From assembly GCF_003576645.1 (NCBI RefSeq), contig NC_044925.1, positions 10,382,550-10,446,549 of the forward strand: a DNA stretch of 64,000 bases, in the 5' to 3' direction. The notes beneath the pieces were generated by a model. That model saw only the letters and a program-made list of their open reading frames with translations. It searched no databases and was not told where the DNA came from. A program made the position numbers and the translations under genes. Source of the DNA: Ipomoea triloba. Its lineage: Eukaryota > Streptophyta > Magnoliopsida > Solanales > Convolvulaceae. How positions within the stretch are numbered: position 1 is the first letter of the stretch; the number at the start of each line of letters is the position of its first letter. Shown in pieces: positions 43,715-53,624 of the stretch.

Positions 43715-45253
43715 TCTACTATACTAATAAGAGCCAAAGAGAGTTAGGCCTAAAATGGTTAGAAAAAATGGCGGTCAAATTATTTAATCAAATGGATGGT
43801 TCAGATGAATTATTTAATCAAATAGGTGGTTAAGATAATTCAGATTAATATTATTAATAGAGATTACCTAATTTAACCTTACTTTTATGATTATCCGTTA
43901 AGTTTTCCGTTAAATATTCTCTTATCCGTTAATATTCCGTTAACTTTTAACTTACCCATTAATTTCTATAAGAAAGGTCTTAGGTTCGAACCTCATCTCA
44001 ATCAAATTTGACATAATTAAGTTTCTCACTCTATTTTACTCTTATTAAATTAAATAATAGTAGCTGCAACAAAAAATGATACATATGTATTTCTTTAATT
44101 TAGAATTATGTGTCTATAATACCTTTATTTGAAAAAATTATTCATTATAAAAAAATTAAATTAAATAAGAGAAATAATTTCATTAGTTATATTGTCTTTA
44201 TTTTCTCTCATGCAAAGATTCTTTACATTCAAATTTATCAATTGATATTCATTACATTGTCCATTATCTTATTTTTACAATATCTTGTAATTAAATTCAA
44301 AGTTATAGTACAAAATAATGTTATATATTTATTTACCAAGTATTTTATTAATACTATGAAAAAAAAATTTAAAATAATTTGAAACTAATTATATTAACTA
44401 CTTGGGGATTGGTTGACAAAGAGAGTACCCAAATAATAACCCAACAAATTGAAGCGGAATCACTCTATTTTACTCTTATTGAATTAAATAAATTAGTAGT
44501 TACACCAAAAAATGATACATATGTATTTCTTTAATACCATGAAAAAAAAATAAAAAAGAATAGTTTGAAACCAATCATATTAACTACTTTGGGGGATTTG
44601 TTGACAATGAAAGTACTCAAATAATCCATTACCCAGCAAATTGAAGCGAGAAACTACCTTTTAATATCTTTATAATACATAATATTTTAAATTTTTATTA
44701 ATTAATTTAATCTTTTTTCTTAAACTAGAGATTTCTTTATCCACAATAACTCATTTAACAATAATGGTTGAACCAAATGAACCCCAAGCAGAACACCTAA
44801 AGGAAAGTCCATAGCTCCTATATCATAATCTCATTGCGTGACGTTGTCATCTATGCTACCAACAATATCCGAATTGCAAATAACACACTACCAACAAGAG
44901 AACAAATAGTAAAGATGAAGATAATGACAATGTTACTCAAAAGAGAATTAAGAACAATTAGAAAAATTCAAATTAAAAGTAGTATTTATTTAGACTATCA
45001 TTTTTAGACCAAATATTTAGACTATCGATTTTACAAGGTTGCAAACATTTATTTTAGTAATAATTATAATGAATTTTCTATATTATCTTGGATTCATATA
45101 CTTTGAGTTATATATTTAAATAAAAAAATTCGACATTCAATTACCCATGTATAAACTTCTTCTATATAATCTTGCATTGATATACTTTCAAATATTTATT
45201 TAAATATAAACATTGGGCATTAACCCATTCGCGCAATACGTGTATAAAACTAG
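43715..45253 (+). mobile_element. Non-autonomous Helitron 4 (second family)
   Basis: Starts TCTACTATACTAATAAGAG after an A and ends CGCGCAATACGTG...AAAACTAG before a T, matching plant Helitron ends with A^T insertion; the hairpin is imperfect. Internal duplications: the block with AAAAATGATACATATGTATT at ~44073 and ~44506, and TTAACTACTT...TTGAAGCG at ~44394 and ~44580. The small Ile/Lys-rich ORF at 44110 is an AT artefact. Confidence 0.6.
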
Positions 45254-45586
45254 TACACTAGATAAAACTTGATAATGCATTGACTAACAATTAATACTAC
45301 ATTTAAGATCTACAAATAGTGAACTCAAGTTTGTTGCATTGTATATCAATGTAATCACACTTGAGCGCTATTTTGTTTTATATCTTGAGCACATTATTAG
45401 TTATCAACAAATAATTTGTAATAATTACTAAAATACCACCATTTTTTTTTATTTTCTCTTATTTTCTACTCGTTAGATCTAATCAAATAAACGTACCATA
45501 TGATTTCACATTATTTACGAAAAAAGACTTTTTTTTCTCATACGTTCCTAATATATATGTATATACATGTATATGTATTTATATAT

Positions 45587-45653
<67 letters not shown>

Positions 45654-45917
45654 NNNNNNNNNNNNNNNNNNNNNNNNNNNNNNNNNNNNNNNNNNNNNNN
45701 NNNNNNNNNNNNNNNNNNNNNNNNNNNNNNNNNNNNNNNNNNNNNNNNNNNNNNNNNNNNNNNNNNNNNNNNNNNNNNNNNNNNNNNNNNNNNNNNNNNN
45801 NNNNNNNNNNNNNNNNNNNNNNNNNNNNNNNNNNNNNNNNNNNNNNNNNNNNNNNNNNNNNNNNNNNNNNNNNNNNNNNNNNNNNNNNNNNNNNNNNNNN
45901 NNNNNNNNNNNNNNNNN

Positions 45918-45974
<57 letters not shown>

Positions 45975-46006
45975 GATCATGTGAAACAATTACCTTAGGT
46001 GAGAAA
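45254..46006. other. Assembly gap flanked by (CA)n and (TA)n
   Basis: After ~350 bp of AT-rich DNA, (CA)n runs to 45653, 264 N bases fill 45654-45917, then (TA)n to about 45971. The gap hides a dinucleotide tract of unknown true length. Reading frames crossing it are meaningless. Confidence 0.95.
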
Positions 46007-46016
46007 TATGATGTAA

Positions 46017-46819
46017 GAGCAAATTGCCATTTTAGTCCACTGATTATAGGGGTCTTGTTAATTACAGTCCACGACTATCAAAACTGTTAATTTCATACTA
46101 TAACTATTCAATTTTTATCAATATCGGTCACTCCGGTCAAATTACCGGCCAAATTCGCCAGAAAATCCTAAACCCTAAAATAATGAGGGGTCTTTTAGTT
46201 ATTTCACATGTATGTTCTTCTTCTCAGGTGAATTCATTGTTTCTTCTTCTTCTCCAGCAGACCAAAATGTCTTCTACACAAAAAAAAAAGCACTAATTTT
46301 TCAAAACCCACCAAATTTTGCTTCGTCTTAAGCTTTACTTTTCACAAAATTCTTAAAAAGCTTCAAACTTTCTGCATGAATTACGATTATATGTACCAAA
46401 ACAGAGATCTGATTTCTGATTCACCTAAATGCAAGCAAATCGAAGTGACAAACAGTGATCGGAGACACCTGTGATGTTTCTACAAAGAAAGCGAGCGTGT
46501 TTTTAGGTCCGCCGGAGAAGAAGCCATTTTTCGACTATTTATGAAGTTTTTCATTCGTATAAGCCATTTTGATCCGCCGGAGAAGAAGAAGAAATGATGA
46601 ATTCACCGGAGAAGAAGAACAAACATGTGAAATTACTAAAGTACCCCTCATTATTTTAGGGTTTAGGATTTTCAGGCGAATTTGACCGGTAATTTGATCG
46701 GAGTTACCGAAATTGATAAAAATTAAATAGTTATGGTATGAAATTAACAGTTTTAAAAGTCGTGGAAGGCAATTAATAGGACCCCTATAGTCAGTGGACT
46801 AAAATGGCAATTTGCTTTC
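46017..46819. mobile_element. Fold-back MULE-type MITE (TIR GAGCAAATTGCC)
   Basis: Long inverted arms (GCAAATTGCCATTTTAGTCC left, GGACTAAAATGGCAATTTGC right, sharing CCCTCATTATTTTAGGGTTT further in). Flanked by the 10-mer TATGATGTAA on both sides (46007-46016, 46820-46829). The centre has GAAGAAGAAG/CTTCTTCTT tracts. 803 bp, noncoding. Confidence 0.85.
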
Positions 46820-46919
46820 TATGATGTAATTATATCCGTAGATTGAGTCCAGATCAAGGGTCCAAATTGAAGATATTAAAAAACAATGCGGTGACATTAT
46901 TGTAATGTTGTGTAAGTAA

Positions 46920-47539
46920 GCTACTTTTTTTTGTCTTCTAGTGCACATTGTACCTTCTTCTAGAGTACATTTTTATGTCATACAGAGCACATTGTTATGT
47001 CTTCTAGAGCACAATGTTGCGTCTTCGTAGTGAATATTGTTTGCCATATAGTGCATATTGTTGCGCCTTCCTAAACACATTGTTTAGCCTTCCAGAGCAC
47101 ATTGTTGTGCCTTGCAGTGATCATGAATGAATCACTATTTACTAATTTTAGTTGAATATTGTGATCTTTTATGACTTGTGTGTGAAGATCATGCATTAAA
47201 TTTAGTCTTTTCAATAGTTCTTTCATATTTTTCTACTTACAGTGCACATTTTTGCCTTTCCAGAGTTTCAGTGCACATTGTCCCTTCTTCCAGAGCACAT
47301 TGTTGTGCCTTACAGAGTATATTGTTGTGCCTTCCAGAGCATTTTTTTTAAAAATATCGTATATCAATTAATATTGATCACTAGTTACTACTTTGAGTTG
47401 AATATTATTTGCTTGTTTATTATTTAAGGTCATTTATGATTTGTGTTGAAGATCCTATATTAAATTTAATTTTTTCAATAATTGTTTCACATCTTTGTGC
47501 CTCTAGTGCATATTGTCCCTTCTGTGCCTTCTAGAGCAC
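46920..47539. repeat. Minisatellite based on AGAGCACATTGTTGTGCCTTCC
   Basis: More than ten degenerate ~22-25 bp units built on GCACATTGTT and CCTTCCAG between about 46925 and 47545. The left flank has AACAATGCGGTGACATTATTGTAA, shared in kind with the element at 47909 (ACGCGGTGACATTTTTGTAA), so this is probably the core of a MULE-like element. Confidence 0.65.
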
Positions 47540-47720
47540 ATTGTTGAAGTTCGTAGGTGGTAAATTGTTTTAGTCTAGGGCTGAGATTCATTCTCATTTC
47601 TCATCTACGGATTTCTTCTCACCTGAACCTGTATATATATACATATATATGTATAATGAGAAATGAGAATGAATCTCAGCCCTAGACTAAAACAATTTAC
47701 CACCTACGAACTTCAACAAT
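47540..47720. repeat. Perfect 65-bp inverted repeat with 51-base loop
   Basis: 47540-47604 is the exact reverse complement of 47656-47720 (65 of 65), with a loop of TA-rich and CTACGGATTTC sequence. It follows the minisatellite directly and is followed by (TA)n. A transcript would form a long perfect hairpin. Confidence 0.9.
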
Positions 47721-47733
47721 ATATACATACTTA

Positions 47734-47772
<39 letters not shown>

Positions 47773-47908
47773 CATACTTATGTATATATACATATATATA
47801 TATGTATATATACATATACATATATATATGTATATATACATATACATATATATATGTATATATACATATACATATATATACATATATACATATACATATA
47901 TATACATA
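47721..47908. repeat. TATATAC microsatellite
   Basis: TA-rich repeats with regular CATATACATATATATG units; all ORFs here are Tyr/Ile-repeat artefacts. Confidence 0.9.
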
Positions 47909-48593
47909 GGGGCACGCTCCCATGCGAACTGCCGCCTAGGAAGGAAATGAGAACGTTTCACATCCGTTCACGTGTCCAGATCAATGAATCAGATGTAATT
48001 TTAAAAAAACGACGCGGTGACATTTTTGTAAATAACTCAAACTTTGGTGCAAGTAATTGTGTTATAAGTGCACCAAGTTTCACTTACAAGTGCACCTATT
48101 TTCGCACCTATTTTCGCTTACAAATGCAAGTAATTTACCTTGTTAATATTCATGCATCTGGGTGCACCTAATTATGACATTAGGTGCACCTAGTTATAAC
48201 ATTAGGTGCACCTACTATTGATGCTCAGTGTACAATTCACTTGCCCTTGTAATACATTTTACATGCATCTGCAATACATTTTACTTGCACTTGTGCACCT
48301 ATTTTCACTTACAAGTGCAAGTAATTTACCTTGTTAACATTCATGCACCTGGGTGCAATTTAGGTGCACCTAATTATAACATTAGGTGCACCTAGTTATA
48401 ACATTAGGTGCATTTAGTATTGATGCTCAGTGTACAATTTACTTGCACTAGTGCACCTATTTTTACTTATAAGTGCAAGTAATTTACCTTGTTAACATAG
48501 GTGCACCTAGTTATAATGTTAGGTGCAACTACATCATGGACACGTGGCGCGCTGCGATTCGTTCTCAGTTCTTTCCTAGCGGCCCTGAACGCA

Positions 48594-48594
<1 letters not shown>
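47909..48594. mobile_element. MULE-like element with GTGCACCTA minisatellite
   Basis: Imperfect inverted ends of ~70 bp: GAACTGCCGCCTAGGAAGG...CACGTGTCCA on the left and TGGACACGTGGCG...CTTTCCTAGCGGCCC on the right. The core repeats ATTAGGTGCACCTAGTTATAAC and CACTTACAAGTGCAAG words, including palindromic TAGGTGCACCTA. Inserted between (TA)n tracts, so the target duplication cannot be read. The second (TA)n follows to about 48634. Noncoding. Confidence 0.6.
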
Positions 48595-48635
<41 letters not shown>

Positions 48636-48926
48636 AGAATGAAGTTAAAGTGTGAACATGTGCACTACTTGTAGTCTTGCATTTTGACCGGTCGACGGTC
48701 GTGATTGCGTAGCATATTTGAGTGCACTCATCACCCTGTGCATTGTGTGTGTTATCTTTTGATTTATTGAGGTTGTCAAGGGTGTTTTAGTATTTTGCAT
48801 TATCCCATTATACCCGTGTGTGTAGGATTTTTTCTATTTTTTGTTTTTATGTTTTCTACCCGTTTTTCACTAATGTGCATAGCCATGACCTCAGTGGTGT
48901 CTCTCCCGTGGGTTGTGTGATTAGTG

Positions 48927-49165
48927 ATGGCTAGGTCCAATGGTACCCCGATCAAAGAGGAGTGCGCCTGAGCATCCGTTCTCGTCGTTGACTCTAGTCT
49001 CGGCCGATGCGCTCGGTGTCGCGAAGGGGTCTCGGCCGTTCAGGCATTGGTCCGACCGTCATACTCTGCCCTCAACAGCTCGTCTTGCATTCGACCGGGC
49101 TGCGGCCGATGTGGCTTCTAGGGTTTCTGCAAGGCGACAGACGGCGCATCGGTGGGCACAACGAG
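48927..49165 (+). CDS. Unidentified GC-rich exon-like sequence
   Basis: A GC-rich, codon-like stretch in AT-rich surroundings. One frame (from 48940) reads KRSAPEHPFSSLTLVSADAL, then SRPFRHWSDRHTLPSTARLA and FDRAAADVASRVSARRQTAH, and meets a consensus donor CGAG|GTAAGT at 49165/49166. Another frame starts at ATG 48927 (MARSNGTPIKEECA) but stops at once, so the start may be frameshifted. The ORF beyond the donor to 49275 is probably intronic. No family recognised; could be a transposon first exon or a gene fragment. Confidence 0.3.
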
Positions 49166-49845
49166 GTAAGTGGGGGTTCTTATGCTATTTGTTTATTTTC
49201 CTAGTAATGCAGCTAGTTTTGGGGGTTTTGGGTATTCATTCTAGGGTTGCATTCCTGGACCACCAGTATGTTTGAATTGAACTTTGGGAATGTTCTTGGT
49301 GTGCATTCGTAGCTTGATTGCATTACTACTGGCTAGCATGTCGTGACCAAAATGGGAACTGCCAGCTTAGTTCATAGGGGTTCAATTTCTAGGTTCTGTT
49401 GTCAGTTAAGGTAATTTTATCTGTGTTTGTAGCTTTAGGTAAGGTGGGGGGGTTGTGTGCTTTGCATCTAAATTCTAGGGTGTGCTGCGATTGAGGGCTT
49501 TTTAGGTGGGGTACCTGTGCTTGAACTATAAATTATTTTCCTGTTTGACAGCAAATGCTTTTTGTTCTACTGTGTCTTTTAGATTGAATGCAATGATTTC
49601 TTCATGTGTATGGGGTTACATTATGGGGGGTTAGCAGTGCTCTACACTAATAGGCGTTTTGAGATTGTTGATTAGTTTCTCAGTCTTTTTTAAAACAAAA
49701 TTATGATATGATTGACATTAGTGTATGTTTCTATTTTGGGCATGCCGTTTTACAATTGAAAATTTTCTTATTTATACTAGGTAGCTAGCTAGTTATTAGC
49801 TATACATGATTTGGTTGTTTTCCTCATCTTTATTTGGTTCATTCA
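49166..49845. other. Noncoding, T-rich, intron-like
   Basis: Follows the GTAAGT donor; T-rich with no second exon recognised before the SIRE LTR. Confidence 0.4.
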
Positions 49846-51798
49846 TGTTGGTCCCGAATGGGTGGTGAAAAGTCTAGAGGGGGGGTGAATAGACTTTTCA
49901 AGCAAATTAAAAATTAATAACACTTTAACTAAAAATAATTCCAAGTGAATAAATTGAACTTGAAATGCACAGCGGAATAAAGTACGTAAAATGCTATAAT
50001 TAAAACGCAGTGAAGGAGAGGAGATATATCACATGCAATACGATAGAAATACTTGGAATAGCTCAAATGTGATATATAATAAATTTGACTTGCATGCGGA
50101 CGTAAGAGATAACAAATAATAGCAAACCCAGATAAGAATGAATAGTGATGAATAGTGACGAAATAGTAACTGGGTTTAGAAAATATTATGCTGCAAATTA
50201 GAGTGTGTGTGTGAGCATGAATATTATGTGTGCAGAGCAAAAATATATATGGGCAGTAAATAAATGAGAGAGAGATTTTTAAGTGGTTCGGCCAAACCCA
50301 GCCTACGTCCACTATACTCCTTTCACTATCTTCAATCACCCAGATACAATAGTGAACACCAAGTGCCAACCCAGCACTTCTATCTACACCTAGTAGATAT
50401 TGAGTATTTCGCACAAAGCTATACTCCTACACCAACGAGTGTCTCGCACAAAGCTACACTCCCCAGGGTTTTCACAAGCTTCTCTTGTTACTCAGCCCTC
50501 TGTCTACACTCAGTAGAAATTTTGATACAAGGTAGTAAAAGAAAATATTTTTCTCCAACTCTCAGGAACTAAAAATATGGATTTTTGGTTTTTCGGATTT
50601 TTCTTGCTTTGCTATTCTCAGATGTATCACACTGCTTTTCTTGCCTTTCACTTGTATATCTCTATTTTTCTTCTTGCTCAAGTGTCTCGTATTTATAGCT
50701 GATGAAAGAATTAATCCGTTGGAAAAGATTAATTCTTTATTGTTGATGTGCTTATTGCAGTCTCCGTATTTCTTCCGCTTCCTGATATTCCTCCTGATCC
50801 TCCTTTCCCTCCTGAAATTGCTCCTTCTTCTTTTCCTTATATTCCTCCTGAAATTGCTCCTCTTTTCTTCTGGCCTTAATTCCGTTGGAGAGTTGAGTTG
50901 ATATAGAGTTGATATATTCCACAATGTAGTCAGATTACTTTGAGTTGAGTTGATATATTTATTCCACAATTCATATTATTTTGTAGTGTAGTGTTTGTAG
51001 ACATATTCCATTTTGTAGTGTAGTGTTCAATCTCCAGATATTCTTCATCTGTTTGGAATGTAGTAAATAGACCTATTCTCCTTATTTTCGTATCTCCGTA
51101 CCTCCACCACAGCTCAAAACCATTTTGAGCAAATCAGTCAAATATATCCGTTGAAGTGAACAAATCAGATTTATACACCTTTGTCTTTTTGTGTTTGTAT
51201 GACTTCCTTGTAATATTCTTCTTTTGTCCTTAGTGTTTGTATTACTTCCTTGTAATATTCCTTCATTTGTCCTTAGTGTTTGTATTACTTCCTTGTAATA
51301 TTCCTTCATGAATTTTCGCATCTTCCATGTGCATTTTCGCAGTCTTCAATGTGCATTTTCATCTGAATTAATTTTTCTCAAAATAAACTCTCCTGGGATT
51401 CGAACACAGCACCACTTAGATCATTTTCCAAGTTCAACTCCAATGCTCTGCTCAATCCTTTGTTTACTATGCCTGTAAATAATATATAAGTAGTAATATT
51501 CTGAGAAGTTCTGATTTCCTAAAATTTCGTGGCTTAGGGGATTCGAACCAGAGACCCTTCATCATGTATACAAGTCTTCTACCATCTCTGCTGCTTCAAC
51601 CATTTGCTACTTCTAGTGCTCCAATTAAATTTAAGCTCCGTCCGATTCGAACATAGTTCCTTCATTCTCCAAGAATTCTTCTAAGTGGACTTCTTAACTC
51701 TTTTAGATACATACCTCTACGAAATTTTTGGCTTTCTAATTTTTCAAACTAAAATACATTTTTGGCTCATCAAAATCTAAATACAAATATTCCTAACA
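49846..51798 (-). mobile_element. 3' LTR of a SIRE/Maximus-type copia element
   Basis: 1953 bp from TGTTGGTCCC to TCCTAACA. A polypurine tract lies just outside the high-coordinate end (AAAAAGGGGGAAAT on the minus strand), so this is the 3' LTR of a minus-strand element whose body extends to the right. The left neighbour is the pentamer ATTCA. It is related in parts to the LTR at 57254 (shared GGGGGGTGAATAGACTT and TTTTTAAGTGGTTCGGCC) but a different subfamily. It contains a ~54-bp triplicate (51180-51310) and three tRNA-like B-box segments (51380-51660). Confidence 0.8.
51380..51665 (-). repeat. Three tRNA-like segments in the SIRE LTR
   Basis: GATTCGAAC-type B-box complements occur near 51388, 51541 and 51650. 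The first two have an A-box-like GAGCAGAGCATTGG or GCAGCAGAGATGG at the right distance upstream on the minus strand. They resemble degenerate tRNA/SINE heads, not intact tRNA genes: no acceptor-stem pairing seen. Confidence 0.4.
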
Positions 51799-52430
51799 AT
51801 TTCCCCCTTTTTGATGATGCCAAAACCTATACTCAGTCATTTGGCTTAGTCTTTGAAAAATATAAACTTCAAAAATTTTCATTTTATTTCGACTAGCCAT
51901 AGATGAGTTTAACAATGATTTTTGACTTAGAAGAATTGTTTTCAGACAATAAAATTCCTACATGCATTATTGAGACTGGTTTAATTCATTTTAAAATATT
52001 TCTCAATCATGCATTTATACAAACTAAATCAAAAACAATTCTTCATACCAAAAAATTAAAATAACTTGTACTGAATAACTCCTTCCCCCTAACTCCTTCC
52101 CCCTATGTATATGCCAAGAATAAATAAAGAACATGTATACCAAATATTTACCTCTTTGCGATCCTTTTTTTTTTTTTTTTTGGACTTCTTTTGCACCAAA
52201 TGACTTCTTTTGCACCAAATGACTGTCATTCTTTTCCCCCTTTTTGACATCATCAAAGAACCACTGGATACGAATGAAATTCTTGCTCTTGAATCATTTG
52301 CGCCATGGTGCATTTGCTTGCTTCTGTCACAAGTGCAAAAAAAGTTGAGTACTCCACAAAATACGGTACGAGACCCTAGTAATAGGATCATCCTAACTAT
52401 TTCCCGACAAGGCATAGCACCTATTGAACA
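51799..52430 (-). mobile_element. SIRE 3' internal end with repeated polypurine tracts
   Basis: Minus strand: a remnant reading TTTGATGATGTCAAAAAGGGG (52232-52252), then the last polypurine tract at 51799-51812. Duplicated polypurine-like motifs before the 3' LTR are a SIRE trait. A 23-bp direct repeat (ACTTCTTTTGCACCAAATG) lies at ~52185-52223. No complete env-like ORF remains. Confidence 0.55.
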
Positions 52431-52569
52431 CTATTCCCTTGTGACAAAACGATTGAAAAACCGCGATTGTCGAGAACAGTAAGAGGCGATAATTGATATC
52501 TTTCGACGGTACGGCCTTCCTTGAAATACTCAATTGGTTTGAACAGTGTTAACATTCTCACATCGATTC

Positions 52570-52636
52570 TCCTTGCTATAAATTCACCATTCGTCTTTCC
52601 ATCAATCTGCTTGATTTTATAGCTTACATAAAAGAA
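52570..52636 (+). promoter_or_regulatory. TATA box and leader of the RWP-RK gene
   Basis: TATAAAT at 52577-52583 is 54 bases before the ATG, leaving a short leader of about 25 bases if transcription starts ~30 bases downstream. It lies ~140 bases beyond the last recognisable SIRE sequence. Confidence 0.55.
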
Positions 52637-53582
52637 ATGGAAAATACGACATATCCCTCATCTTCGGATAACTCTTCCTTTTGGGATGACATTATCGTAT
52701 CACCGTTAAGAGATAGTGCACAAAGTATAGATCGTACTGCTGTCGAAAATTTTGAAAATGCTCCACCAGAGTCGAATGAGATAATTACTCCACCAGGTGC
52801 TACGGGTACAGATGTTGTGGCCGTTGATCAAGGTACTGCTGTAGTAGCGGAGGAAGATAATACCACTGCAGCGCTAGATGTAGCAGCTATGAATGCAAGT
52901 GTATTTCGTGGGAGAAAGAGAGCTAGAAGAACATTTTGTGATACTACCACGCTAACTTTTGAAAAATTTTCTGAATATTTTTATCTGCCTTCTGAACAAG
53001 CTGCAGAGGAATTGCAGGTTGGGCGCGAAGTTTTTAAGAAAAAGTGTAGGGAAGTGGGAATTTCCTACTGGCCTTATCGAAAACTCGTGAGTCTGGACAG
53101 ATTATTGGCAAAAGTTCAGGTAATTTCTATATTCCTATATCTTTTTCAACTTAACATTTTCGAAGGGGGTTTAACAAAGTGTGATATAGGAATTTGGTGA
53201 AATCAAGGATCAAGCTGAACTGCAAAGAACAATTAAGGGGCTGGAGGACGAGAGAGATGCGATACTTCAAAATCCAAATTTAGACTTGGCTGAAGCAACA
53301 GTAAGGCTTAGAGACAAATGTGATAGGAATAGTTCTAGAAAGAGAAGGTATATAGATCCAGCAGCTTTTCCTTCAACTACTCCTGGAAGTTCATCACAAG
53401 CTCCTATATTTTCTGATATTCCTGAATTAGCACCGGAAGCTTTTCCTTCCACTACACCTGGGAGTTCATCACAAGCTCCTATATTTCCTGATATTCCTGA
53501 ATTAGCACCAGAAGAAATACAGGAGGTACTTGCTTGGCTAGATGAGGATGATCCTCCTCCCAAAAATATTAGCGACAAATAA
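52637..53582 (+). CDS. RWP-RK domain transcription factor, RKD-like
   Basis: Exon 1 52637-53119 and exon 2 53190-53582 are joined by a 70-base AT-rich GT-AG intron in phase 0; 291 residues. Residues ~108-158 are the RWP-RK DNA-binding domain: FEKFSEYFYLPSEQAAEELQ, VGREVFKKKCREVGI, SYWPYRKLVSLDRLL. The signature RWPYRK appears as YWPYRK, so the first Arg is lost. Exon 2 continues like RKD proteins (LEDERDAIL, LAEATVRLRDKCDRNSSRKRR), then has two 25-residue repeats starting AFPSTTPGSSSQAPIF and ending in ELAPE, and an acidic tail EVLAWLDEDD. The acidic N-terminal FWDDIIVSP motif also fits RKDs. Family members are nuclear regulators of egg-cell and gametophyte development, binding DNA via this domain. 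It is intact, with its own TATA box, and lies antisense to adjoining SIRE sequence. Confidence 0.85.
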
Positions 53583-53623
53583 GCATAGAGAGCATGGATG
53601 GAGAATACTATGTATAAAAAAAA

Positions 53624-53624
53624 N
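53624..53624. other. Single ambiguous base at a probable assembly join
   Basis: The N follows a poly-A run after the RWP-RK gene; on the other side is the C-terminal integrase of a SIRE element, whose frame breaks exactly here. Reverse transcriptase, RNase H and env-like regions expected next are absent. Probably a mis-join or collapsed repeat. Confidence 0.7.

Noticed and set aside
44110..44382. 90-codon Ile/Lys/Phe-rich ORF
   Set aside because: AT-rich artefact inside a Helitron.
45500..46090. Long ORFs on both strands across the N gap
   Set aside because: They consist of CA/TA repeat codons and undetermined bases; the gap breaks any reading.
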